Positions 8,252-16,352 of a DNA stretch of 64,000 bases are shown piece after piece. Position 1 is the first letter of the stretch; every line of letters begins with the position of its first letter. Source of the DNA: Myxococcales bacterium. Its GTDB lineage: Bacteria > Myxococcota_A > Bradymonadia > UBA7976 > UBA1532. Location of the stretch: contig JACKDL010000002.1 of the NCBI GenBank assembly GCA_020633555.1, positions 62,001-126,000 of the forward strand, written 5' to 3'. Both the position numbers and the translations under genes were made by a program. The notes under the pieces are model-generated. The model searched no databases. It worked only from the letters and a program-made list of their open reading frames with translations, and was not told the DNA's origin.

Positions 8252-10573
8252 ATGCTGCAGGATCTGTTCGACGCCGGGGGCGAGTTCAACGCGGCCCGCT
8301 TCGTGTGGCTGCACACCTGGAGCGGCTGGGTGGTGCTGGCGGTGGCGCTCATGGCCGCCGCGGTGCTGGCCCTGGCGTGGATCAACACCCGGCCCGTGGC
8401 CGGCCGCCGCCGCGGGGCGCTGCTGGCCCTGCGCGGGGCGGCGGTGGCCCTGCTGGCGGTGCTGTTCCTGCAGCCGGGCGTGCGCCTGGAGCACGTCACC
8501 CGGGTGCGCAACCACGTGGTCATGCTGCTGGACGCCAGCCGGTCCATGGCGCTGCCCGGCGAGGACGGGAGCCGCACCGCCGACGTGCAGGCCATGCTGG
8601 CGGATCAGGCCGGGGTCATCGAGGGCTGGCGCCAGGATCACCAGGTGGACCTGTTCGCCTTCGACGACCATGCGCGCCCCCTGGCCGAGGCCGCGGCCCT
8701 GCCCGCCAACGGCGACGCCACCCGCATCGTGGCCGCCCTGGAGGACGTGGCGGCGCGCTTCCAGCCCGAAGACCTGGCCGCGGTGGTGGTGGTGAGCGAC
8801 GGCGCCGACACCGGGGTGCTGGGCGAGGCGGTGCCGGGCACGCAGGAGGCGCCCGCGGGCGTCACGGCAGTGGCCGGCCGGCTGAAGGCGCCCATCCACA
8901 CCCTGTTCACGGGGCCCAAGGCCCCCCCGCGGGACGTGGCCATCACCCACGTGGCCCACGACGACTTCGCCTTCGTGCGCAACGCCGTGAGCATCGAGGC
9001 CACCGTCACGGTCACCGGCTACGACGGGCTGACCCTGCCGGTGACCCTGCGCCGCGGCGACACGGTGCTGGGCACGAAGCAGCTCACCGTGCGCGACGGC
9101 GAGCGGCGCTACCCCTTCGAGTTCGAGTTCGTGCCCGACAAGACGGGCAAGGCCGTGTTCACCCTGGAGGTGGGCACGGCGCCCAACGAGCAGATCACCG
9201 TCAACAACCGGCGGCAGTTCGTCATCCGCATCATCCGCGACAAGATCCGGGTGCTGCAGGTGGTGGGGCGGCCCTCCTGGGACCAGCGTTTCTTGCGCAA
9301 GTTGCTGAAACGCAACCCGAATGTGGATCTGATCAGCTTCTTCATCCTGCGCACGGGCGCCAGCGTGCAGGTGGCGCGGCAGAACGAGCTGAGCCTGATC
9401 CCGTTCCCCACCCGCGAGCTGTTCGAGGAGCAGCTCGGCAGCTTCGATCTGATCATCTTCCAGAACTTCACCTACCGCGGTTACCGCATGCGGCAGTACC
9501 TGCCGCTCATCCGCGACTACGTGCGCGAGGGCGGCGGCTTCGTGATGATCGGCGGCGATCAGAGCTACACGCCGGGGGGCTACGCCGACACGGCCATCGC
9601 CGAGTTCCTGCCCGTGCGCATGCCGCAGGGGCCCGAGGAGCCCATCATCGACGGGCGCTTCGCCGGGCGGCTCACCGAGGCCGGCCAGCGCCATCCCATC
9701 ACCAGCCTGAGCCTGGTGCCCGAGGACAACGCCGACATCTGGGCGGCGCTGCCGGACCTGTCGGGCATGAACCGGGTGCTGGGCGCCACCCCTGACGCCC
9801 AGGTGCTGGTCACCCACCCCCGCCAGCGGGCCGACGGCCAGCTCGCGCCGGTGGTGGCCACCCGCGAGTTCGGCCAGGGCCGGGTGCTGGCCATCACCAC
9901 CGACAGCACCTACCGCTGGGCCTTCCAGATGGCGGCCAAGGGCGGCGACGCCCGGCACTACTACAAGTTCTGGGGCAACGCGATCCGCTGGCTCATCAAG
10001 GATCCCGCCCTGAACCCGGTGCGGGTGGAGGCCGATCGCGACCGCTACCCCCTGGGCGCCGAGGTCACCCTGGTGACCCGGGTGGTGGGCGACGACTACG
10101 CGCCCGCCGCGGACGTGTCGGTGAGCCTGACCCTGGAGCGCCGCTGGACGGACGCCGGCGGGGCCCAGCAGGTGAGCCGGCTGCCGCCCATCGAGGTCAC
10201 CACCGAGGCCACCGGCGAGGCCCTGGTGCGGCTCACGCCCGAGGGCGAGGGCGCCTACGTGGTCACCGCCCGCGCCGCGCTGCCCGCGGGCGAGGTCACC
10301 GACGACGAGGTGTTCGTGGTGGCCCCCGATCCGGTGGAGCTGCGCCGCACGGCCGCCCGCGCCGACACCCTGGAGTTGCTGGCCAAGGCCGGCAAAGGCG
10401 AGGCCCGCACCCTGAAGGACGGGCTGGCCGACCTGCCGCGGGTGGAGCCCAAGGTGGTGAAGGTGAACCGCCGCCGCGACGTGCCCCTGTGGGCCAGCGG
10501 CTGGCTGCTGCTGCTGGCCATCCTGCTGCCCAGCGCCGAGTGGTTCCTGCGCCGCCGCTGGGGCCTGCTGTGA
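8252..10573 (+). CDS. Membrane-anchored VWA / glutamine-amidotransferase-like protein
   Basis: The protein has 773 residues. Two membrane helices (about 27-45 and 55-75) lead into a von Willebrand A domain whose MIDAS motif is D94-A-S96-R-S98. It continues with 'VVVVSDGADTG', an Ig-like beta region, and a class-I glutamine-amidotransferase-like domain (~330-480, with 'LIIFQNFTYRGY' and 'GGGFVMIGGDQSY'). A further beta-rich region and a final membrane helix (~751-769, before WFLRRRWG) follow. The pattern fits BatA/DUF1355-type periplasmic proteins anchored at both ends. It is coupled to the DUF4159 gene upstream (5-base gap), and kdsA begins 13 bases after its stop. No ligand or partner is known. 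The family call is confident and the function is open. Confidence 0.87.
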   Translation: MLQDLFDAGGEFNAARFVWLHTWSGWVVLAVALMAAAVLALAWINTRPVAGRRRGALLALRGAAVALLAVLFLQPGVRLEHVTRVRNHVVMLLDASRSMALPGEDGSRTADVQAMLADQAGVIEGWRQDHQVDLFAFDDHARPLAEAAALPANGDATRIVAALEDVAARFQPEDLAAVVVVSDGADTGVLGEAVPGTQEAPAGVTAVAGRLKAPIHTLFTGPKAPPRDVAITHVAHDDFAFVRNAVSIEATVTVTGYDGLTLPVTLRRGDTVLGTKQLTVRDGERRYPFEFEFVPDKTGKAVFTLEVGTAPNEQITVNNRRQFVIRIIRDKIRVLQVVGRPSWDQRFLRKLLKRNPNVDLISFFILRTGASVQVARQNELSLIPFPTRELFEEQLGSFDLIIFQNFTYRGYRMRQYLPLIRDYVREGGGFVMIGGDQSYTPGGYADTAIAEFLPVRMPQGPEEPIIDGRFAGRLTEAGQRHPITSLSLVPEDNADIWAALPDLSGMNRVLGATPDAQVLVTHPRQRADGQLAPVVATREFGQGRVLAITTDSTYRWAFQMAAKGGDARHYYKFWGNAIRWLIKDPALNPVRVEADRDRYPLGAEVTLVTRVVGDDYAPAADVSVSLTLERRWTDAGGAQQVSRLPPIEVTTEATGEALVRLTPEGEGAYVVTARAALPAGEVTDDEVFVVAPDPVELRRTAARADTLELLAKAGKGEARTLKDGLADLPRVEPKVVKVNRRRDVPLWASGWLLLLAILLPSAEWFLRRRWGLL

Positions 10574-10586
10574 TCGGGGCTCAGCG

Positions 10587-11390
10587 ATGATCCAGGCCCC
10601 GCCCCTCGGCGGCGACGCCCCCCTGGTGGTGGTGGCCGGCCCCTGCGCCCTGGAGGACCGCGACACCACCCTGCGCGCCGCCGAGATCGTGGTGGAGGCC
10701 GCCGCCCACGCAGGCCTGCCCGTGGTGTTCAAGGCCAGCGTCGACAAGGCCAACCGCACCCACAAGGACGCCTTCCGCGGCATCGGCTGGGAGGCCGGCC
10801 TGGCCGTGCTGGCCGAGGTGCGCCAGCGCTTCCAGGTGCCCGTGCTCACGGACGTGCACGAGCCCTGGCAGTGCGACCCCGCCGCCGTGGTGGCCGACGT
10901 GCTGCAGGTGCCCGCCTTCCTGTGCCGGCAGACCGACCTGCTGGTGGCCGCCGGCGCCACGGGCAAGCCGGTGAACCTGAAGCGCGGCCAGTTCCTGGAC
11001 CCCCGGCAGATGGGCTACGCCGTGCAGAAGGTGGGCGGCCCCGCCTGGGTCACCGAGCGCGGCACCGCCTTCGGCCACGGCGACCTGGTCTTCGACCCCC
11101 GCAGCCTGGTGTGGCTGGCCCAGACCGGCGCCCCGGTGCTGTACGACGTCACCCACAGCGTGCAGGTGCCCGGCGGCGGTCAGGTCACCGGCGGCCGCCG
11201 CGACCTCGCCCTGCCCCTGGCCCGCGCCGCCGTCGCCGTGGGCGTGGCCGGCCTGTACGCCGAGGTCCACCCCGATCCGGCTCGGGCGAAGTCCGACGCC
11301 GCCACCCAGCTCGACCCCGCGACCTTCAAGGCGCTGCTGACCCAGGCCAAGGCCATCGACGCCGCCCGGCGGTCACAGGCCCCCGTGTAG
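10587..11390 (+). CDS. kdsA: 3-deoxy-8-phosphooctulonate synthase
   Basis: KdsA condenses phosphoenolpyruvate and arabinose 5-phosphate to Kdo-8-phosphate, the precursor of the Kdo of LPS inner core; it acts in the cytosol. The 267-residue sequence is collinear with the family, with 'VFKASVDKANRTHKDAFRG', 'TDVHEPWQ', 'PAFLCRQTDLL', 'VTERGTAFG' and 'DVTHSVQ'. Cys20 in 'VAGPC' takes the place of the Asn of the E. coli enzyme, and 'KSDAATQL' replaces the E. coli 'KCDGPSAL'. Both features mark class II, metal-dependent KdsA. It is the last gene of the + strand run and is followed by a strong hairpin at 11516. Its presence implies Kdo-containing LPS, consistent with the acyltransferase at 15482. 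Confidence 0.96.
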   Translation: MIQAPPLGGDAPLVVVAGPCALEDRDTTLRAAEIVVEAAAHAGLPVVFKASVDKANRTHKDAFRGIGWEAGLAVLAEVRQRFQVPVLTDVHEPWQCDPAAVVADVLQVPAFLCRQTDLLVAAGATGKPVNLKRGQFLDPRQMGYAVQKVGGPAWVTERGTAFGHGDLVFDPRSLVWLAQTGAPVLYDVTHSVQVPGGGQVTGGRRDLALPLARAAVAVGVAGLYAEVHPDPARAKSDAATQLDPATFKALLTQAKAIDAARRSQAPV

Positions 11391-11515
11391 CCCGAACGAT
11401 CCAAGCCTCTCGCCTCACCGCCCCCCGCCGAGTGGTCCACAACCTCTCAATCAAACTCTCCCACCCCTCATCCGGCCCGCCCGCCGACCGCGGCGAGCGG
11501 CCGCCCGCAGCGCAA

Positions 11516-11545
11516 GGGGTGAACCGGCGCCAGCCGGTTCACCCC
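11516..11545. terminator. Bidirectional terminator-like hairpin
   Basis: There is a perfect 12-bp inverted repeat, GGGGTGAACCGG (11516-11527) against CCGGTTCACCCC (11534-11545), with a 6-base loop whose outer C-G can extend the stem to 13. It lies between the convergent kdsA and caspase genes, 50 bases from the caspase stop. No T-tract is visible on either side, so the mechanism is uncertain. Confidence 0.6.
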
Positions 11546-11595
11546 GACACACACCGCCCGTTGACGATCGGAAAGAAAGGGACAGAAGGCGTCGC

Positions 11596-13197
11596 CTACA
11601 GCCGCCACCGCACCCCGACCGCGCCCCAACCGTTGCCCACCGTGTCCAGGCCCTGCTCGACCTCGGCGCCGCCCTCGGTGCGGCTGGTGCGCAGCACGGT
11701 GGCCAGGGGGCCAGCCTCCAGGCGCAGCGACAGCCCGCCCCACAGCACCCGCTCCACGGCCACCAGGGCCCCGAAGCTGCCGCTCCAGGCGGTGCGGTCG
11801 GGCACGTCGGCGGCGGCGAACGCGTGCTGGTGCCAGCCCAGCTCGGCCAGCACGCCCACGCCCAGGCTGAAGGCGCTGAGATCCAGGTAGCGCTGCAGGG
11901 TCAGGCCCAGGCCCAGCTCGGTGTGGGTGCGGGCGGCGCCGGTGGCCGCGTCGTCCACAGTGCTCCGGGCGGCGCGCAGGCGCAGGGTGGGCGTGAGCCA
12001 GCGGGTGTCCAGGCCGTACTCCAGCACCGCCTGGGGCGTGGCGCCCTCGCCCGCCAGCAGCTCGCCGCGCACCCCCAGCAGGGCGCCCACGCCGTGCACC
12101 GCGGCCCGGTCGCCGCCGCCCTTGCGCACCAGCCGGTCGTAGCGGGTGGCCCGGGCGGGCAGGGCGGCCAGATCCACGGTCTGCCCCGAGGCCAGCCGCA
12201 GATCATAGGCCAGGTACTCCTGGGGCCGGCGGTGCTGCACCCGGTAGCGGCCGGCGGGCAGGGTGACCGTGGCGCCGGCGCGGGCGGGGTTCAGCTCGGC
12301 CACCAGCCGCTCGTCGGCGCCGTCGGCCACCACGTACAGGGCGGGCTCGCCCAGGCGCAGGGTGCCCAGGCCGCCGTGGGCCTCGCCGGGGCGGGTGAGC
12401 ACCACCGCGCCCTTGCCCTTCATGTCCATGGCGAAGGTGGGGTGCTGGAGCTGGGTGGTGCGCCCCGAGGCCCGCACCGTCTCGTGGAAGGCGTGGTCGT
12501 AGGCCTCGCTCAGGGTCACCCGCCCGTCGCCGTCGGCGTCAGCGGCGCCGCGCAGGCCGGCCACCAGGTAGTGGGTGAAGAAGGATCCCCGCAGCCGATC
12601 GGACTCCAGGCTGGACTCCCGGGCGGTGCTCGAGGTGATCACCGCCAGCCCCTCCACCGCCGAGGGCTCCACGAAGTCCAGGGCGAAGCTCTCGGTGGCG
12701 CTCACGCCCTTCACCCGCGAGGCGCCGCCCGAGCGGCAGGCGTCCAGCACCACCAGCCGGGTGGCCGCCTGGGCCTGCTCCACCGTGTCCACCAGCCCAC
12801 GCAGGGGCAGGCGGGTGCCGTCCAGGTGCAGCGCCTGGGCGTCGGAGTGGCCCGAGTAGTACACCACCAGCGCCGAGGGGCGGCCGGCCTGACGCGCCGC
12901 GGCCACCTCGGCCTTGATGGCGGCCAGCCGGCGCTCCACCGCCGGGGCCTGCTCGCCCAGCACCAGGGTGATCCGGTCCGAGGGCACGCCGCCGAGCTGG
13001 CGGAGGACGTCGGCCACCTGGCGGGCGTCGGCCTCGGCGTACAGCAGGCCCACCTCGTCGGCGTCGCCGCGGTTGTTGCCGATGGCCACCACCCAGGTGT
13101 CGGCGGGCAGGGCGTGGGCCACGCCCAGCAGCGGCAGGACCAGCAGCGCCAGGGCCACCAGGGGCAGGGCCAGCCGGCGCCCCAGCCCCCGGCTCAC
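11596..13197 (-). CDS. Caspase-family (C14) peptidase fused to a beta-barrel-like domain
   Basis: The GTG at 13197 overlaps the upstream stop as GTGA, giving 533 residues. A signal peptide or anchor (residues ~8-29) precedes a caspase-like domain with the dyad His117 (YYSGHSD) and Cys154 (DACRSG), so it is predicted to be an active cysteine peptidase exposed outside the cytoplasm. After residue ~300 comes a small beta domain. Residues ~330-533 alternate hydrophobic and polar strands and end 'GAVGVRWRL', like an outer-membrane barrel or a translocator-like segment. It is the third gene of a sigma/anti-sigma/caspase operon. The barrel call rests on pattern only; the caspase call is firm. The substrate is unknown. 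Confidence 0.85.
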   Translation of the reverse strand: MSRGLGRRLALPLVALALLVLPLLGVAHALPADTWVVAIGNNRGDADEVGLLYAEADARQVADVLRQLGGVPSDRITLVLGEQAPAVERRLAAIKAEVAAARQAGRPSALVVYYSGHSDAQALHLDGTRLPLRGLVDTVEQAQAATRLVVLDACRSGGASRVKGVSATESFALDFVEPSAVEGLAVITSSTARESSLESDRLRGSFFTHYLVAGLRGAADADGDGRVTLSEAYDHAFHETVRASGRTTQLQHPTFAMDMKGKGAVVLTRPGEAHGGLGTLRLGEPALYVVADGADERLVAELNPARAGATVTLPAGRYRVQHRRPQEYLAYDLRLASGQTVDLAALPARATRYDRLVRKGGGDRAAVHGVGALLGVRGELLAGEGATPQAVLEYGLDTRWLTPTLRLRAARSTVDDAATGAARTHTELGLGLTLQRYLDLSAFSLGVGVLAELGWHQHAFAAADVPDRTAWSGSFGALVAVERVLWGGLSLRLEAGPLATVLRTSRTEGGAEVEQGLDTVGNGWGAVGVRWRL

Positions 13198-14033
13198 GGG
13201 GCGCCCTTCTGCACCACGAAGGGCGTGCTGCGGCAGCCCTGGGGGCAGCGCGGGGCGGCGTCGGGCCCGTTGCTCTGGCAGGTGGCGGGCACGTCGGCGG
13301 GGCACAGCACCAGGTGCAGCACCTCGCGGCCGGGCTTGCCGTCAAGCTGCACCGCGCCGGTGAGCGCCTGCTTCGGCCCGGCCTGGCGGTCGGGTTGGGC
13401 GCCGGTGTGCTGGGGCAGCGGCCAGGCCGGGTACAGGGTGCCGTCGGCCTCCACCCCCACGATGGCGATGCGCCCCGCCGTGGGCAGGCTGACCACGAAG
13501 CGCAGCTCGTCGTCGGGGGCGAACACATCGCCCGAGGCCATGGCCTCGGCCCCGTCGGCGGCCTTGCGGGCCACCTCCAGCGCGAGGTCGCCCTTCATCC
13601 GCACGCCGTCGGGGGTCGGCGGGATCACACCCGGGTCACCGGGCCGGGTCAGCAGGAACGCGGCGGCCGCGGCGGCGGCGCCCAGGGCCACCAGCCCCAG
13701 GCCCTGCGGGGTCAGCCACGCCTTCAGCCGCTCGAACAGGCCCGGCGCGGGCGGCGCCTGGGTCTGGGCGGCCAGCCGGGCGTCCGCCTCGTCGGCGGCC
13801 ACCCCCGCCAGGATCCGGGCGAAGGCGGCCTCGGGGTCCAGCCCCGGCACGCCCGCGGGGCCGGCGCGCTCGGCGGCCACGAAGGCCGCGCAGTCGGTGC
13901 ACGGGCCGTCCAGGTGGGCCTGCAGGGCGGCGGCCTCGGCGGCCGGCAGCGCGCCGGCGGCGAAGCGCCGCAGCGCCAGCTCCGACGGGCAGGCGGGGTC
14001 GCGGGTCAGCAGGTCGTCCAGCTCGAAGTTCAC
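13194..14033 (-). CDS. Anti-sigma factor-like membrane protein with DUF4384-like domain
   Basis: The protein has 279 residues and a GTG start overlapping the sigma stop (GTGA at 14030-14033). The N-terminal cytosolic part has a zinc-finger pattern: Cys15, then His40-x4-Cys45-x2-Cys48, as in ZAS/zf-HC2 anti-sigma factors. One membrane helix (111-129) follows. The outer part contains 'FAPDDELRFVVSLPTAGRIAI' and 'DGTLYPAWP', resembling the DUF4384 domain often found beside bacterial caspases. It should bind and hold the upstream ECF sigma at the membrane. The extracytoplasmic domain has paired Cys near its end, possibly disulphide bonded. The position between the sigma and the caspase suggests the peptidase is either controlled by or feeds back on this switch. 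Confidence 0.8.
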   Translation of the reverse strand: MNFELDDLLTRDPACPSELALRRFAAGALPAAEAAALQAHLDGPCTDCAAFVAAERAGPAGVPGLDPEAAFARILAGVAADEADARLAAQTQAPPAPGLFERLKAWLTPQGLGLVALGAAAAAAAFLLTRPGDPGVIPPTPDGVRMKGDLALEVARKAADGAEAMASGDVFAPDDELRFVVSLPTAGRIAIVGVEADGTLYPAWPLPQHTGAQPDRQAGPKQALTGAVQLDGKPGREVLHLVLCPADVPATCQSNGPDAAPRCPQGCRSTPFVVQKGAP

Positions 14034-14518
14034 GGCACGCCCCCCTCACCCACCTGCGCCTTGGCCCAGGTGCGAAACGACGCCAGCAGGTACGCCAGGG
14101 AGCGCACGCTCACGTCCATCAGATCGGCGGCCTCCGGCTGCGAGAGCTGGTCGATGTACACGTAGGTCACCGCCTGCGCCTCGCGGGGATCGGCCTTGGC
14201 CAGCAGCGCGCGCAGGGTGATGAGCGTGCTGGGGTCCTGGGTGGTGGCCTCGGGCCGGGGGCCGCGCTCGTCCAGCAGCTCCCGGCGCCGCTTCCGGTCG
14301 CGCATCAGGTTCAGGCAATGGTTGGTGGTGGTGCGGTACAGCCACCGGATGGGCTCGCCGTCCGCCAGCTCGGCCAGGTGCCGGGCCGCGCGGATGAAGA
14401 CCTCCTGCATGGCCTCCTCGGCGTCGGCGGGGTTGCCCAGCAGGCGCAGGGCGCGGCGGTACACCTGTTGACCGTGGGCCTCGAACAGGCGGCGCAGGGC
14501 TCGCTGATCGGTGGGCAT
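14030..14518 (-). CDS. ECF-type RNA polymerase sigma factor
   Basis: The 162-residue protein starts at the ATG at 14518 (MPTDQRALRRLFE). The frame stays open 18 codons further upstream, but those codons are unlike the family. Region 2 is recognisable in 'NPADAEEAMQEVFIRAARHL' and 'IRWLYRTTTNHCLNLMRDRKR'. Region 4 is in 'QAVTYVYIDQLSQPEAADLM' and 'VRSLAYLLASFRTWAK'. It directs RNA polymerase to a small regulon. It overlaps the anti-sigma gene by 4 bases and is divergent from a lipoprotein gene across 81 bases. Its target promoters are not evident; the TGAAAG-type element found at 45-49 kb is not present here at the right spacing. Confidence 0.9.
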   Translation of the reverse strand: MPTDQRALRRLFEAHGQQVYRRALRLLGNPADAEEAMQEVFIRAARHLAELADGEPIRWLYRTTTNHCLNLMRDRKRRRELLDERGPRPEATTQDPSTLITLRALLAKADPREAQAVTYVYIDQLSQPEAADLMDVSVRSLAYLLASFRTWAKAQVGEGGVP

Positions 14519-14551
14519 GGGCGGAGTCTCGCACCGTTTCCCGCTCCTGGC

Positions 14552-14557
14552 TATCGT
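14552..14557 (+). promoter_or_regulatory. Candidate -10 element
   Basis: TATCGT in the context GGCTATCGTGG lies 42 bases before the TTG start at 14600. The same GCTAT-type element precedes several other genes here (16301, 33205, 33150 on the minus strand). No clear -35 is visible. Confidence 0.3.
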
Positions 14558-14599
14558 GGCTCGGCACCGCATTCACCCGGCCTGAACCGCGAGCCCCGC

Positions 14600-15481
14600 T
14601 TGATCTGCAAACTTTCACTCCGCATGTGTCTGACCCTGGCGTTGGTGGGCTGCGGCGACGCCCTGCCGCCGGCGGACTACGCGGGGCCCTTGCTGTATGC
14701 GCACCCCGAGCTGGCGCTCACCCACCCGCCCGGCGAGCCCGCCGAGCGCCCCCGCTGGGGCCTGTTCGTCGTCACCGAGGGGGCCGAGGCGGCGGCGCTT
14801 GTGCCGGGGACCGGCCGCGACTTCGTGCCGTCCTTCGGGCCCCTGCGGGTGTTCGCGCGCCCCGCCCCGGCCCAGCGGCCGGGGGGCTACGCCGTGCTGG
14901 CCCTGCTGGCCTGGGACGATCAGGACGGCGACGGGGCCCGAGGGGCGGCCGAGCCTGAGCTGGGCGGCACCCGCACGGGGCTGCTGTACGCCCACCGCGA
15001 TCTGGCCCCGGGCGACACCCCCTGGGCCCGGGCGATCCCGGCGGGCTACCACCTGCTGACCCTGCCGCCCCCTTGCGCGGCGGCGATCCGCGGCGACGGC
15101 GACTGCGGCGTGCCGCTGGGGGCGCCCTGCAGCGGCGATGAAGACTGCGGCGGGGGGCAGTGCGCCGACGAGAACCCGTTCTGGCGCACGGGCTACTGCG
15201 TGCTGCCCGCCGACGCCGCCTGCCGGCCCGCCGACGGCGTCCGGGTGGTCTTCCGCCGGGGCGGCCAGGCGGCGGGCTACTGGCTGCGGGCCTGCCAGGC
15301 CGCCGCGGACTGCGACCAGACGGCGCCGCACTTCTGCGATCCGGCCCTGGGCGCCTGCCTGCCCGATGACGGCTTCGAGCTGGAGCTGGGGCGCGACGCG
15401 TACCGGTCGGCCTGCGACGATGGGGATGGCCTCGCAGACGACGACCCCGGCGGGGGCCCGCCCCCGCCCCCGAACGACTGA
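14600..15481 (+). CDS. Cys-rich lipoprotein of unknown function
   Basis: The start is set at TTG 14600 because this gives a proper lipoprotein leader: two basic residues, a hydrophobic core and the lipobox LVGC (Cys18). The ATG at 14624 would leave only ten residues before the Cys. The protein has 293 residues. The middle carries an acidic 'DDQDGDGARGAAEPELGG' segment, and the second half is Cys-rich (about a dozen Cys, for example 'CSGDEDCGGGQC') and resembles the Cys-rich extracellular repeats of Myxococcota lipoproteins. The C-terminus is Asp/Gly/Pro rich. No catalytic motif was recognised. It is immediately adjacent (no gap) to the acyltransferase gene, suggesting co-transcription. Probably outer-membrane anchored. 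Confidence 0.75.
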   Translation: MICKLSLRMCLTLALVGCGDALPPADYAGPLLYAHPELALTHPPGEPAERPRWGLFVVTEGAEAAALVPGTGRDFVPSFGPLRVFARPAPAQRPGGYAVLALLAWDDQDGDGARGAAEPELGGTRTGLLYAHRDLAPGDTPWARAIPAGYHLLTLPPPCAAAIRGDGDCGVPLGAPCSGDEDCGGGQCADENPFWRTGYCVLPADAACRPADGVRVVFRRGGQAAGYWLRACQAAADCDQTAPHFCDPALGACLPDDGFELELGRDAYRSACDDGDGLADDDPGGGPPPPPND

Positions 15482-16297
15482 GTGGGCGCCCTGCGCCGCT
15501 GGTCGCGCCCGGCGCGGCACGGGCTGGCGGTGCTCGCCCTGCGAGGGCTGGTGGGCGGCCTGCGGATCCTGCCCCGAGCCTGGGCGCGGGCGCTTGGCGC
15601 AGGCCTGGGGCGCGCGCTGGGTGCCCTGGCCTGCCGCGACACGGCCACCATGCGCCGCCAGCTCACCCGCCTGCCCGCGGCGCCCCCGCCCGGCGCCTGC
15701 TGGGCCAGCCTGGGGCGCCGCTTCGTGGACTTTGCCCGCGCCGACGTGGCCTGCGTGGCCCTGCCCCCTGAGGCCGAGGCCACCCTGCGGGCCGCCTTGG
15801 CGCAGGGCCGCGGCCTGCTGGTGTGCACCGCCCACGTGGGCCACTGGGAGCTGCTGGCCGCCCGGCTGGCGCGGCTGGGCCACCCCGTGCACGCCGTGGG
15901 CGCCCGCGACCGCGCCTCGCCCCTGCACCGCTGGTTGAAGGCCCACCGCCAGCGCCTGGGGGTCACCGTGCACGGCCCGGGGGGCGCGCGGATCGTGCGC
16001 CGCCATCTGGCCGCCGGCGGCGCCGTGGGGATCTTCATCGACCAGCACACCGGCGAGCGGGGCCGCCCGGTGCCCTTCCTGGGCGTCCCGGTGCCCACGC
16101 CGGCCACCGCCGAGCGCCTGGTGGCGGCCACCGGCGCCGTGCCGGTGTTCGCCGCTGCCCCCCGCCACGGCGACGGCTACCGGGTGGTGGTGCACCCGCT
16201 GCCGGTGGAGGGGCTGCTGGAGGCCGCCACTGCCCACGTCGAGGCCCTGGTGCGCGCCGATCCCCCCGAGTGGGTGTGGCTGCACAGGCGCGGGTAG
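15482..16297 (+). CDS. Lipid A biosynthesis lauroyl/myristoyl acyltransferase family (LpxL/HtrB-like)
   Basis: The protein has 271 residues and a GTG start directly abutting the previous stop. The catalytic pattern H-x4-E is present as His118-VGHW-Glu123. Further family landmarks are 'GVTVHGPGGARIVRRHLAAG', 'IFIDQHTGERGRPVPFLG' and the terminal 'PPEWVWLHRRG'. These enzymes transfer a secondary acyl chain from acyl-ACP to Kdo2-lipid IVA at the inner membrane, which fits the kdsA gene in the same window. The N-terminus is basic and amphipathic rather than a clear membrane helix. The acyl-chain length and whether the acceptor is lipid A or another lipid cannot be told from sequence. Confidence 0.88.
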   Translation: MGALRRWSRPARHGLAVLALRGLVGGLRILPRAWARALGAGLGRALGALACRDTATMRRQLTRLPAAPPPGACWASLGRRFVDFARADVACVALPPEAEATLRAALAQGRGLLVCTAHVGHWELLAARLARLGHPVHAVGARDRASPLHRWLKAHRQRLGVTVHGPGGARIVRRHLAAGGAVGIFIDQHTGERGRPVPFLGVPVPTPATAERLVAATGAVPVFAAAPRHGDGYRVVVHPLPVEGLLEAATAHVEALVRADPPEWVWLHRRG

Positions 16298-16300
16298 GGC

Positions 16301-16306
16301 TATCGT
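16301..16306 (+). promoter_or_regulatory. Candidate -10 element for cysM
   Basis: TATCGT in GGCTATCGTCC begins 4 bases after the acyltransferase stop and ends 46 bases before cysM, the same element as at 14552. Confidence 0.3.
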
Positions 16307-16352
16307 CCCGCCCGACCACCCTGGCGAACCCCGAAGGGGAAAGGACCCGCCC

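Noticed and set aside
14588..14617. A fourth TGAAAG promoter element near the first sigma gene
   Set aside because: TGAAAG is present on the minus strand (14617-14612) but no GAA box lies 18 bases further on, so it does not match the three-copy motif.
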